Below, piece after piece: positions 23,024 to 33,141 of a stretch of 35,804 bases of DNA; within the stretch, counting starts at the first letter, position 1, and each line of letters starts with the position of its first letter. A model generated the notes under the pieces. That model was not told the DNA's origin and searched no databases. It saw only the letters and a list, made by a program, of their open reading frames with translations. A program made the position numbers and the translations under genes. The DNA is from Pseudomonadota bacterium (GTDB lineage: Bacteria > Pseudomonadota > Gammaproteobacteria > Burkholderiales > Burkholderiaceae_C): the NCBI GenBank assembly GCA_963204815.1, contig CAUJHQ010000054.1:1-35804 (forward strand), read 5' to 3'.

Positions 23024-23550
23024 AGCGCTGGGTCGCGCTGGCGTTGGCGGTGCCGGCCGCCGCCGCCGCCTGCCCGGTCGACCCCGCGCCGCGCGCCGCC
23101 GGCACGCTGCTCGCGGTGCAGGTGCCCGGGCAGCCCGACCGCACGTACGACGCCGCTGCGCTCGCGGCGCTGCCGGCGACCACGCTGACGCAACGGCACA
23201 GCGTCTCGAACGGGCGTGACGGCGCGCTCGACCGCAGCACCGCCTATGCGGGCGTGCTGCTGAAGGACGCGCTCGTCGCCGCCACCGGCCTCTTCGGCCC
23301 GAACGACCGCGGCGGCCGCATGGCCACCGTCGAGGCCGTCGCCACCGACGGCTACCGCGCCGTCTTCAGCTGGGGCGAGCTCTTCAACAGCGCGGCGGGC
23401 GAGCAGGCAATCGTGATCGTGTCGCAGGACGGCCGGCCGCTCGATGCCGCCGCCGGGCCGCTGGCGCTGCGCGCGCTGGGCGACCTGCGGCCGGGGCCGC
23501 GCCACGTGCGCAACCTGTGTGCGCTGGTGGTACGGCCGCTGCCGCGCTGA
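23020..23550 (+). CDS. Small secreted molybdopterin-oxidoreductase-domain-like protein
   Basis: The 176-residue precursor has a signal peptide (MKRWVALALAVPAAAAA). The mature part resembles a cut-down sulfite-oxidase/YedY-like fold: AYAGVLLKDALVAATG, then VEAVATDGYRAVFSWGELF, and LALRALGDLRPGPRHVRNLCAL. The usual molybdenum-ligating cysteine loop is not obvious, so it may not hold the cofactor. It overlaps modA by 4 bases, and its stop lies 9 bases from the convergent coxG stop. Confidence 0.7.
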   Translation: MKRWVALALAVPAAAAACPVDPAPRAAGTLLAVQVPGQPDRTYDAAALAALPATTLTQRHSVSNGRDGALDRSTAYAGVLLKDALVAATGLFGPNDRGGRMATVEAVATDGYRAVFSWGELFNSAAGEQAIVIVSQDGRPLDAAAGPLALRALGDLRPGPRHVRNLCALVVRPLPR

Positions 23551-23559
23551 CGGCGCCGC

Positions 23560-24108
23560 TCAGCGGCTTGCGCCGCCGCCGAACAGACCCTTCAGCCAGG
23601 CCACCAGGCGCGCCAGCAGGCCCGCCGGCGCGGCCGCCGGCGCCGCTTCGGCCAGCACGCCGTAGCGCGCCTTCAGTGCCTCGTTGAAGCGCTCGAAGAA
23701 GTCGCCCGCCATCTTCTGCGCCGCCATGTCGACCAGGCGCGAGCCCACCTGCGCGATCTTGCCGCCCACGGTGGCGTGGGCCGTGTAGTGCAGCATCGTC
23801 TCGCGCGGCGACACCGCTTCGAGGCGGATGTCGGCCGTGCCCTTGCCGTGGCCGGCCGGACCGCCCTGCCCTTCGAAGCGCAGCGTGTACGACTGCGGCG
23901 GCTGCAGGTTCTCGATCTGCAGCGTGCCCTTGAACTTCGCCTTCACCGGCCCGATGGCGGCGACGACCAGCACCTCGTAGCGGTTCTCGCCCATCGGCCG
24001 CAGCCCTTCGCAGCCGGGCACGGCCTTCTCGAGCAGCGAGATGTCGTTCAGGGCCTCCCAGGCCTGGGCCTGGCCGACCGGAAGGGACTGCTGGGACTGG
24101 AGTTGCAT
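23560..24108 (-). CDS. coxG: CoxG-like SRPBCC-domain protein
   Basis: CoxG proteins are SRPBCC/START-like helpers found in CO-dehydrogenase clusters and are thought to recruit the enzyme to the membrane. The 182 residues begin with SLPVGQAQAWEALNDISLLEKAVPGCE, then GPVKAKFKGTLQIENLQPP and the AHATVGGKIAQVGSRLVDM segment that marks the family. The C-terminus has an amphipathic helix, LLARLVAWLKGLFGG, which could bind membrane. It is the last gene of the cox run, 32 bases after coxE. A much longer open frame continues upstream over coxE and coxD but is a GC artefact. Confidence 0.92.
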   Translation of the reverse strand: MQLQSQQSLPVGQAQAWEALNDISLLEKAVPGCEGLRPMGENRYEVLVVAAIGPVKAKFKGTLQIENLQPPQSYTLRFEGQGGPAGHGKGTADIRLEAVSPRETMLHYTAHATVGGKIAQVGSRLVDMAAQKMAGDFFERFNEALKARYGVLAEAAPAAAPAGLLARLVAWLKGLFGGGASR

Positions 24109-24140
24109 GGTGTCGGGTGCGGTCGAGGTGAGGGTGCGGT

Positions 24141-25340
24141 TCAGCGCTCGGGGCGGCCGAGCACGGCCACCAGGTCCTCGAGGCTTTCGAGGTTGTGCGC
24201 CGGCAGGAAGCGGTCGACGTGCGGCAGCATCGCGCGCACGCCGGCGGTGCGCGGCTCGTAGCCGCTGAATCGCAGCAGCGGGTTCAGCCAGATCAGGCGG
24301 CGGCAGCTGCGCGACAGGCGCGCCATCTCGGCGTCGAGCGCGCGAAGCGTGGCGGGGTCGCCCTGCTCGAGGCCGTCGCTCACGAGCAGCACGGTGCCGT
24401 GGCTGGGCAGCGCACGCCGCGCCCACTGGCGGTTGAAGGCCTGCAGGCTTTCGGTGATGCGGGTGCCGCCGGACCAGTCCTGCACGCGCCGCACCACCTC
24501 GGCGATCGCGATGTCGGGGTCGCGCCGCGCCAGCAGCCGCGTGATGCGCGTCAGCCGGGTGCCGAAGACGAAGCTCTCGACCTTCGCGTCGGCCTGCCCG
24601 AGCGTGTGCGCGAAGTGCAGCAGCATGCGCGAGTAGCGGCTCATCGAACCGGAGATGTCGGCCAGCACCACCAGCGGCGCGGCACGCGTGCGCACCGCGC
24701 GCCACTGCAGGCGGCCGAGGTCGCCGCCGCGGCGCGCGCCCTCGCGCAGCGTGGCGCGCCAGTCGAGCCGGCCGGGGTGCGCGGCGCGCCGGTGGCGGCG
24801 CGTCGGCAGTTGCTCGAACACCGGCCGCAGGCGGTCGAGCAGGCGGCGCGCGCTGCGCCACTCGTCGGCCGTCATGGTGTCGAAGTCGGCCTTGCGCAGC
24901 AGCTCGCGCTGGCTCACGGTGAGCGCGGCGTCGAACTCGATCTCCTCGCGCGGCGGCGGCTCGGGCTGCGGGCCCTGGGGCTGGTGCGGAAAGAGCGCGT
25001 CGCCGAGGCGGCGGTTCTCCTTCGGCCCCGGCAGCGCGCCGGGCTGCAGCTGCACCTTGGGCAGCAGCAGCGCGCGCATGCGGCCGAGCAGGTCGGGGTC
25101 CTTCCAGAACAGCGCGAACGCCTGGTCGAACAGCTCGGCGTGCTCGATGCGGTCGAGCAGGCAGGCGCGCAGAACGGCGTGGAAGTCCTCGCGCCGCTCC
25201 AGCCCCGCGACCTGCAGCGCCTGCTGCGCCAGCACCACGCGGTCGGTGCCCAGCGGCATGCCGGCCGTGCGCAGCACGCGTGCGAAGTGCACCACGTTCT
25301 CGGCCAGGTGGCCGGGCGACGGGCGCAGCGCAGGCGTCAT
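24141..25340 (-). CDS. coxE: CoxE-like VWA-domain protein
   Basis: CoxE works with the MoxR-type ATPase CoxD in maturing the molybdenum-copper or molybdenum active site. The 399-residue protein has a helical N-terminal half and a C-terminal von Willebrand A domain with the metal site DISGSMSRYS (about 229-238), SGGTRI and SDGLEQGD. Both DxSxS and the later acidic residue are intact. Nine bases separate it from coxD, and both read in the same direction. Confidence 0.93.
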   Translation of the reverse strand: MTPALRPSPGHLAENVVHFARVLRTAGMPLGTDRVVLAQQALQVAGLERREDFHAVLRACLLDRIEHAELFDQAFALFWKDPDLLGRMRALLLPKVQLQPGALPGPKENRRLGDALFPHQPQGPQPEPPPREEIEFDAALTVSQRELLRKADFDTMTADEWRSARRLLDRLRPVFEQLPTRRHRRAAHPGRLDWRATLREGARRGGDLGRLQWRAVRTRAAPLVVLADISGSMSRYSRMLLHFAHTLGQADAKVESFVFGTRLTRITRLLARRDPDIAIAEVVRRVQDWSGGTRITESLQAFNRQWARRALPSHGTVLLVSDGLEQGDPATLRALDAEMARLSRSCRRLIWLNPLLRFSGYEPRTAGVRAMLPHVDRFLPAHNLESLEDLVAVLGRPER

Positions 25341-25349
25341 CGCAGGACC

Positions 25350-26273
25350 TCAGGCGACGCGGTCGCTGGCGATGCGGCGCGCCTCTTCCAGCAGGCGCAG
25401 CGCCTCGCTGCCCTGCACGGCGGCGATGTCGTCCTGGTACTTCAGCAGCACGCCCAGCGTGTGCTGGATGACCTCGGGGTCGAGCACCACGGCGTCGAGT
25501 TCGAGCAGCGCGCGTGTCCAGTCGATCGTCTCGGCGATGCCGGGCAGCTTGTACAGCTCCACGCCGCGCAGCTTCTGCACGAAGGCGACGACCTGGCGCG
25601 CCAGCTCGGCGCCGGCACCCGGCACGCGGCGGCGCACGATCTCGAGTTCGCGCGCGGCGGTGGGGAAGCCCGTCCAGTGGTAGAGGCAGCGGCGCTTCAC
25701 GGCGTCGTGGATCTCGCGCGTGCGGTTGCTCGTCAGCACGACGATCGGCGGCTGCACCGCCTTCACGGTGCCGAGCTCGGGGATGGTGATCTGGAACTCG
25801 GCCAGCACCTCGAGCAGGAAGGCTTCGAAGGGTTCGTCGGCGCGGTCGAGTTCGTCGATCAGCAGCACCGGCGGAACGGCGCGCTTCGGGTCGATGGCCT
25901 GCAGCAGCGGGCGCTGGCTGAGGAAACGCTCGCTGAAGAGCTCGGTGGCGAGGGACTCGCGCGTGACGCTGGCGTCGCGCTCGGCGAGGCGGATCTCCAT
26001 CATCTGGCGCGGGTAGTCCCACTCGTAGGCGGCGCCCGAGAGGTCCAGGCCCTCGTAGCACTGCAGGCGGATCAGCGGCCGGCCGAGCATGGCCGCGAGC
26101 GTGCGCGCCACCTCGGTCTTGCCGGTGCCGGGCTCGCCTTCCAGGAACAGCGGGCGCTGCAGGCGCAGCGCGAGGTAGATCACCGTCGCCAGCGCGCGGT
26201 CGGGCACGTAGTCCCGTTCGGCCAGGCGCGCTTCGGTCTCGTCGATGCTGGTCGGCAGGGCCGTCGAGGTCAC
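25350..26273 (-). CDS. coxD: CoxD-like MoxR-family AAA+ ATPase
   Basis: This 307-residue ATPase is the usual partner of CoxE and is needed, in characterised systems, to assemble the active-site metals. Walker A is LEGEPGTGKTEVA (about 44-56), Walker B is VLLIDELDRADE, sensor 1 lies at VVLTSNRTREIHD, and the C-terminal lid follows. The start is a GTG with GGAG 10 bases upstream. A hairpin with a short T-tract lies between it and coxM, so its expression may be lower than that of the structural genes. Confidence 0.93.
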   Translation of the reverse strand: MTSTALPTSIDETEARLAERDYVPDRALATVIYLALRLQRPLFLEGEPGTGKTEVARTLAAMLGRPLIRLQCYEGLDLSGAAYEWDYPRQMMEIRLAERDASVTRESLATELFSERFLSQRPLLQAIDPKRAVPPVLLIDELDRADEPFEAFLLEVLAEFQITIPELGTVKAVQPPIVVLTSNRTREIHDAVKRRCLYHWTGFPTAARELEIVRRRVPGAGAELARQVVAFVQKLRGVELYKLPGIAETIDWTRALLELDAVVLDPEVIQHTLGVLLKYQDDIAAVQGSEALRLLEEARRIASDRVA

Positions 26274-26293
26274 GGGTGTGTTGCTCCAAAAGG

Positions 26294-26317
26294 AAACGCC
26301 GCACCGCGGCGGCGTTT
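26294..26317 (-). terminator. Hairpin between coxM and coxD (attenuator or partial terminator)
   Basis: A perfect 9-bp stem (aaacgccgc / gcggcgttt) with a 6-base loop is followed on the minus strand by CCTTTTGG. It lies in the 67-base gap between coxM and coxD, in an otherwise tightly packed run. It may reduce read-through to coxD, coxE and coxG or protect the upstream mRNA end. Confidence 0.6.
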
Positions 26318-26340
26318 CGACCGTGGCAGGGTGGCCGATG

Positions 26341-27123
26341 TCAGCCGACGGCGCGCGCGGCCAGCACCGGGATCAGCGCGGCGCGGTACTCGGCCGAGCC
26401 GTGCAGGTCGGTGTTGAGGCCGTCGGCGCTGACGGTGGCGCCGGCGAGCGCGGCGGCCGACCAGTTCGACGCCAGCTTGGCTTCCAGCCCACTGGCGCGG
26501 AACACGCCGGCACCTGCGCCGGTGACCGCGACCCGCGTACCCTTCGGTCCCTTGCTGACGAACACGCCGACGATCGAGAAGCGCGACGCCGGCTGCTTGA
26601 ACTTCTGCCAGCCCGCCTTCTCGGGCACCGGGAAGCTCACCGCGGTGATGACCTCGTCCTCGGCCAGCGCGGTGGTGTACAGGCCCTGGAAGAAGTCGTC
26701 GGCGGCAATGTCGCGCTTGTTGGTGTGCACGGTGGCGCCCAGGCCCAGCACGGCCGCCGGGTAGCAGGCCGCGGGGTCGTTGTTGGCGAGGCTGCCGCCG
26801 ATCGTGCCGCGGTTGCGCACCTGGCGGTCGCCGATCTTGCCGGCAAGCTCGGCGAGCGCCGGGATCGCCTTGCGCACATCGGCGCTCGCGGCCACCGTGG
26901 CGTGCGTCGTCATCGCGCCGATGCGCACCACGCCGTTGGCCACGGTGATGCCCTTCAGCTCGGCGATGGCGCCGAGGTCGACGAGCGCCTCGGGCGCCGC
27001 GAGGCCGAGCTTCATCGAACCGAGCAGGCTCTGGCCGCCGGCGACGATCTTGGCGCCGGAAGCACCGGCGGCGCGCGCCGCGTCGGCCACGCTGGCGGGG
27101 GTCTGGTAGGCGAAGGTCTGCAT
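26341..27123 (-). CDS. coxM: CO-dehydrogenase-type FAD subunit (CoxM)
   Basis: CoxM carries FAD and passes electrons from the iron-sulfur subunit onward. The 260 residues show the two FAD-binding loops, [13 protein letters not shown] (about 28-40) and [16 protein letters not shown]. The preceding [12 protein letters not shown] is also characteristic. It lies 12 bases after coxL, with GGAG 8 bases before its ATG. The gene order coxS-coxL-coxM is that of form II clusters. Confidence 0.94.
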   Translation of the reverse strand: MQTFAYQTPASVADAARAAGASGAKIVAGGQSLLGSMKLGLAAPEALVDLGAIAELKGITVANGVVRIGAMTTHATVAASADVRKAIPALAELAGKIGDRQVRNRGTIGGSLANNDPAACYPAAVLGLGATVHTNKRDIAADDFFQGLYTTALAEDEVITAVSFPVPEKAGWQKFKQPASRFSIVGVFVSKGPKGTRVAVTGAGAGVFRASGLEAKLASNWSAAALAGATVSADGLNTDLHGSAEYRAALIPVLAARAVG

Positions 27124-27135
27124 GTCGTGGTCTCC

Positions 27136-29496
<2,361 letters not shown>

Positions 29497-29513
29497 GGTC
29501 TGCTTTTCCTCCG

Positions 29514-29984
29514 TCAAGGCTTCATGGCCGCGGCGCCCTGCTGGACGGCGGCAACGATGTTCTGGTAGCCGGTGCAGCGGCAGATGTTGCCTTCCAGCGC
29601 CTCGCGCACCTGGCTTTCGCTGTGGCAACCGTGGTGCTGCACCAGGTCGACCGCGCTCATCACCATGCCCGGCGTGCAGAAGCCGCACTGCAGGCCGTGG
29701 CAGGCGCGGAAGGCGGCCTGCATCGGGTGCAGCGTGCCGTCGGCGGCGGCGAGGCCTTCGATGGTGGTCACCTCGCGGCCGGCGGCCTGCACGGCCAGCA
29801 TGTTGCAGCTCTTCACGGCGCGGCCGTCGACGTGCACGGTGCAGGCGCCGCACTGCGCGGTGTCGCAGCCGACGTGCGTGCCGGTGAGGCGCAGCGTCTC
29901 GCGGATGAACTGCACGAGCAGCGTGCTGGGGTCGGCTTCGCCGGTCACGGTCTTGCCGTTGACCTTGAGCGTGATCGTCGTCAT
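29514..29984 (-). CDS. coxS: CO-dehydrogenase-type [2Fe-2S] subunit (CoxS)
   Basis: CoxS transfers electrons from the molybdenum site to FAD. The 156-residue protein has a plant-ferredoxin-like cluster bound by C40, C45, C48 and C60 (CDTAQCGAC), and a helical-domain cluster bound by C100, C103, C135 and C137 (CGFC, CRC). It is first of coxS-L-M-D-E-G and divergent from xdhC, with repeated operators in the 194-base gap. The residues after C137 (TGYQNI) match the family. Confidence 0.96.
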   Translation of the reverse strand: MTTITLKVNGKTVTGEADPSTLLVQFIRETLRLTGTHVGCDTAQCGACTVHVDGRAVKSCNMLAVQAAGREVTTIEGLAAADGTLHPMQAAFRACHGLQCGFCTPGMVMSAVDLVQHHGCHSESQVREALEGNICRCTGYQNIVAAVQQGAAAMKP

Positions 29985-30059
29985 GCGCTTGTCTCCTGAC
30001 TGGTGATGCTTCTCGGCGAATGCTAGGAGCGCGACGCGGCCTGCGCATCGACCGGCTAT

Positions 30060-30131
30060 CCCCTATGAAGCGGCTGCCATAGGGGTTGGGAAGGGGTCGA
30101 AGCGTCACCCATGCACGCCGCTTCATAGGGG
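30060..30131. promoter_or_regulatory. Three-site operator between coxS and xdhC
   Basis: CCCCTATGAAGCGGC (30060-30074) and GCCGCTTCATAGGGG (30117-30131) are a perfect 15-bp inverted repeat. A third copy of the octamer, CATAGGGG, lies at 30078-30085 and pairs with CCCCTATG as a second dyad with a 10-base spacer. The arrangement of a tight dyad plus a further half-site about 45 bases away is typical of LysR-type or similar regulators. It would control both divergent genes. No regulator gene is adjacent. Confidence 0.75.
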
Positions 30132-30178
30132 TCGCCCGCAGGGCGCGCCCTGCCGCCGCAGCCGCTACCTTCGTGCGC

Positions 30179-31183
30179 ATGGACAACGTCGACCTCGAGG
30201 TGCTGCGCCGGATCGTGCAGTGGCAGGACAGCGGGCACCGCGTCGTGCTGTGCACCATCACGCGGACCTGGGGTTCAGCGCCGCGGCCGCCGGGCTCGAC
30301 TGTCGCGATCCGGAACGATGGCCTCGTCGCCGGCAGCGTGTCCGGCGGCTGCATCGAGGACGACCTGATCGAGAAGGCGCGCGCAGGCGCGCTGGCCAGC
30401 GGCCGGCCCGACGTGGTGCGCTACGGCATCGACGCCGACACCGCACACCGCTTCGGCCTGCCCTGCGGCGGGCTGATCGAGCTGGTGCTGGAACCGGTCG
30501 AGCCGCGCACCCGCCTGCCGGAGCTGATCGAACGCCTGGCGCGCGGCGAGCGCCTGCGCCGCGTGCTGACGCTGGCCACCGGCGAGGTCGAGCTGCAGCC
30601 CGCTGGCGATGCCGATGAACTCCAGCTCACCGACACCACGCTCACCACCCACCACGGCCCGCGCTGGCGGCTGCTGTTGATCGGCGCCGGCCAGCTGACG
30701 CAGTACCTGGCCCGCATGGCCGGCGCGCTGGGCTACGAGGTGATCGTCTGCGACCCGCGCGAGGAGTACGCGACCGGCTTCGACGTCGAGGGCGCGACGC
30801 TGCTGCGCACCATGCCCGACGACACCGTGCGCGAGCTGAAGGTCGACGGCCACACCGCGGTGATCGCACTCACGCACGACCCCAAGCTCGACGACATGGC
30901 GCTGATGGAGGCGCTGGCGAGCGCGGCCTTCTACGTCGGCGCGATCGGCTCGCGCGTCAACCAGGCCAAGCGCGCGGCGCGCCTGAAGGAACACTTCGGC
31001 CTCACCGACGCACAGCTCGCACGCCTGCACGGCCCGGTGGGGCTGAAGAACGGCGCGCGCACGCCGCCGGAGATCGCGGTCAGCATCCTCGCCGAGCTGA
31101 CCGCCGTGCGCTACGGCTTCCGCGTGCCGGAACCGGTGGCGGTCACGGCACAGGCGGCGGTGGACAGCGGCTGCAGCGTCTGA
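30179..31183 (+). CDS. XdhC/CoxI-family molybdenum cofactor insertion protein
   Basis: XdhC-type chaperones bind, sulfurate and insert the molybdenum cofactor into xanthine-oxidase-family enzymes. The 334 residues have the N-terminal XdhC domain with [12 protein letters not shown] (C58), a middle part, and a C-terminal Rossmann domain ([17 protein letters not shown], then VCDPREEYA). [15 protein letters not shown] and [20 protein letters not shown] are family hallmarks. Divergence from coxS across shared operators points to the CoxL enzyme as its client. Confidence 0.93.
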   Translation: MDNVDLEVLRRIVQWQDSGHRVVLCTITRTWGSAPRPPGSTVAIRNDGLVAGSVSGGCIEDDLIEKARAGALASGRPDVVRYGIDADTAHRFGLPCGGLIELVLEPVEPRTRLPELIERLARGERLRRVLTLATGEVELQPAGDADELQLTDTTLTTHHGPRWRLLLIGAGQLTQYLARMAGALGYEVIVCDPREEYATGFDVEGATLLRTMPDDTVRELKVDGHTAVIALTHDPKLDDMALMEALASAAFYVGAIGSRVNQAKRAARLKEHFGLTDAQLARLHGPVGLKNGARTPPEIAVSILAELTAVRYGFRVPEPVAVTAQAAVDSGCSV

Positions 31184-31190
31184 CGCGGCC

Positions 31191-31375
31191 TCAGAACACC
31201 AGTGTGCGCCAGCGGCGGTCGCCGGCACGCGCCATGATCGGCACCGTGCCTTGCGACACGACCTGGCGCTTCGCGTCGGCAATCGTCGTCGGGTGCGTGG
31301 CCGATGCCGGTTAGCGCCTTCACCAGTGCCGTCGCGCCGTGGTCGATGCGGCCGGCGGCGCCGGCGATCCTGGAC
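31191..31375 (-). pseudogene. Possible frameshifted gene remnant downstream of the transglutaminase-like gene
   Basis: On the minus strand one frame reads RIDHGATALVKALTGIGH. After a one- or two-base shift another frame reads HPTTIADAKRQVVSQG and runs on through PIMARAGDRRWRTLVF to a TGA. The two segments join naturally at an IGH/HPT boundary, which suggests a decayed coding sequence. I do not recognise the family and see no start codon. It could also be chance coding-like sequence in GC-rich DNA. Confidence 0.3.
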
Positions 31376-32479
31376 TCAGGTCGTCAGCTCGCGCGCCGCG
31401 ATCGTGTACTTGAAGGTGTCGGGCGCCAGCTCGTCGAAGCGACCGCTCTGGTTCTCGCCGTTCGGGTACATCAGGAACGGCAGCGTGCCCTTGGCGGCGC
31501 TGCCGGGCAGGCGGATGTCGTGCGCGGTGTTCCAGCCCACCCAGTTGCCTTCCCAGCGGCCGAAGAGGCCGGCCATCACCGGCGCCACCACCGGGTGCTT
31601 GGTGTCCTTGATCCACTCGGCGGTCTCCTGGCGCGCCACCTTGAGCACGTCGGCCGGGTCCATCGCGACCCAGCCGAAGCCCTTCAGGTAGGCCTCGGCG
31701 CGGCAGTGCTGCGCGCCCTTCAGGCCGGCGGAGTTGGCACCCAGCTCCTTGTAGCCGAAGGCCGACGGCGCCAGCCGAAGGCCGTAGACGTCGCGCGCCG
31801 GCACGCCGGCGGCACGGCACAGACCGACGAACACGGCGTTGAGGTCGGCGCACTTGCCGCCGAGATTGCCGGTCTCGAGCATGGCCTTGATGTCGCCGGT
31901 GCCGCAGCCGCGCGTCTTCGGCTCGCGGTAGGCGTTGGCGACGACCCAGCCGTAGATCGCGCGCACCTTCTCCAGGTCGGTGTTCGCGCCGCGCGTGGCC
32001 GCCTGCGCCGTCTTGCGCACGATGCCGTCCACCGGCAGCAGTTCGGTGGGGGCGAGGTTGGCGCGCAGCACGGCGGGGTCCTCGCTCACCTTGCCCGGTT
32101 TCGACCAGTCGACCGCGCGGTTGCGCGTCTGCAGGCGGCTCGTCAGCGTGAGCTTGGGCGCGGCGACGCCGGCGTCGAACTCGGCATGCAGGAAGCGCAC
32201 GCCACGCGCCGGGTCGGACACGATGCGCGCGCTCGTCGCGTTGCCGACCCAGGCGTTGTCCTGCGGGCGCTGCCAGTCGCTGTCGACGTCGGGCACCGGC
32301 ATCCAGAGCTGCGTGCGGCCCTTCGGCTCGGCGACGTCGACGGTCGTCGTCACCTCGAAGGTGCGCCAGGGGCCGACCTGCGGCTCGAAGCGGCGCTCCT
32401 GCGCGAACGCGGCGGGCAGCGGCAGCGCGCTGGCGAGGCCGGCCTGCAGCAGACGGCGGCGTTGGATGGCGTGGGTCAT
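31376..32479 (-). CDS. Secreted transglutaminase-like cysteine protein
   Basis: The 367-residue precursor starts with RRRLLQAG, a twin-arginine-like signal, followed by a hydrophobic stretch and cleavage near AFAQ-E. The transglutaminase-like core has the expected triad: C210 in GGKCADLNAVFVGLCRAAG, H258 in AQHCRAEAYL and D274 in WVAMDPAD. The N-terminal 150 residues are a beta-rich domain common in these proteins. It could be a peptidase or crosslinking enzyme in the periplasm. The TlpA-type gene lies 24 bases upstream in the same direction, so the two form a pair. Confidence 0.85.
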   Translation of the reverse strand: MTHAIQRRRLLQAGLASALPLPAAFAQERRFEPQVGPWRTFEVTTTVDVAEPKGRTQLWMPVPDVDSDWQRPQDNAWVGNATSARIVSDPARGVRFLHAEFDAGVAAPKLTLTSRLQTRNRAVDWSKPGKVSEDPAVLRANLAPTELLPVDGIVRKTAQAATRGANTDLEKVRAIYGWVVANAYREPKTRGCGTGDIKAMLETGNLGGKCADLNAVFVGLCRAAGVPARDVYGLRLAPSAFGYKELGANSAGLKGAQHCRAEAYLKGFGWVAMDPADVLKVARQETAEWIKDTKHPVVAPVMAGLFGRWEGNWVGWNTAHDIRLPGSAAKGTLPFLMYPNGENQSGRFDELAPDTFKYTIAARELTT

Positions 32480-32503
32480 GGGTCCTCCTTGTGTGTGTGG
32501 GTG

Positions 32504-33040
32504 TCAGAGCAGCGGCGCGATCCAGGCGCGGGCCTCGGCGCCGCCCCAGTCGACTTCGCCGACGACGGTGAAGGCGGCGCGGCCGTCGCGGCCGATGACC
32601 ACCGTGCTGGGAAAGATGCGCACCTGCCAGGCCCGCGCGGCGGCGCCGTCGGCGTCGCGCAGGATCGGCAGCGAGAAATCGGTCTGCTCGAGGAAGCGGC
32701 GGATCATGCCGTCGGTCTCGCGGAAGTTGACGGCCAGCACCTGCAGGCGGTCGCCCTTGTGGCGCTCGGCCATCAGTTCCAGCGACGGCATCTCGGCGCG
32801 GCAGGGCTCGCACCAGCTGGCCCAGAAGTTCAACACGACGACCTGGCCGCGCAGCGCCGCCAGGCGCACCGGCGGGCTCTCCCAGGCCGGCAGTTCGAGC
32901 GCGGGTGTCGGCTTCGACTTCGGCCACGGGCGGTAGGCGGCGCCCTCGGCGGCCTGGGAGCGCGCCGGCGCGACCCAGGGCGCAAGCGCACCGGCCGCGA
33001 GCAGGCGGCGGCGGAGGGTGGGGGTCGTTGGAGCGGCCAT
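32504..33040 (-). CDS. TlpA/ResA-type periplasmic thioredoxin-like protein
   Basis: The 178-residue precursor has RRRLLAAG and a hydrophobic segment, possibly a twin-arginine signal. The thioredoxin fold has the redox motif W-C77-EP-C80 in VLNFWASWCEPCRAEMPSL and the cis-proline in RIFPSTVVIG. Proteins of this type reduce disulfides outside the cytoplasm, often for cytochrome c or copper-site assembly. Its neighbour is a cysteine-dependent transglutaminase-like enzyme, which could be its client. The partner that supplies electrons is not seen. Confidence 0.9.
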   Translation of the reverse strand: MAAPTTPTLRRRLLAAGALAPWVAPARSQAAEGAAYRPWPKSKPTPALELPAWESPPVRLAALRGQVVVLNFWASWCEPCRAEMPSLELMAERHKGDRLQVLAVNFRETDGMIRRFLEQTDFSLPILRDADGAAARAWQVRIFPSTVVIGRDGRAAFTVVGEVDWGGAEARAWIAPLL

Positions 33041-33141
33041 CGGCAGGCCGCGATTAGACCAGCCCCCGCGCGCCGGGCGCCGAAGGCCCCGCTCGCGCCG
33101 CGGCGCCGCTCAGGCCGCCGCGAACGCGGGTGCTGCCGGCG

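Noticed and set aside
23560..26304. A continuous 914-codon minus-strand frame ending in CoxG
   Set aside because: Only the last 182 codons look like protein. The rest overlaps coxE and coxD in another frame and is rich in Arg, Ala and Pro.
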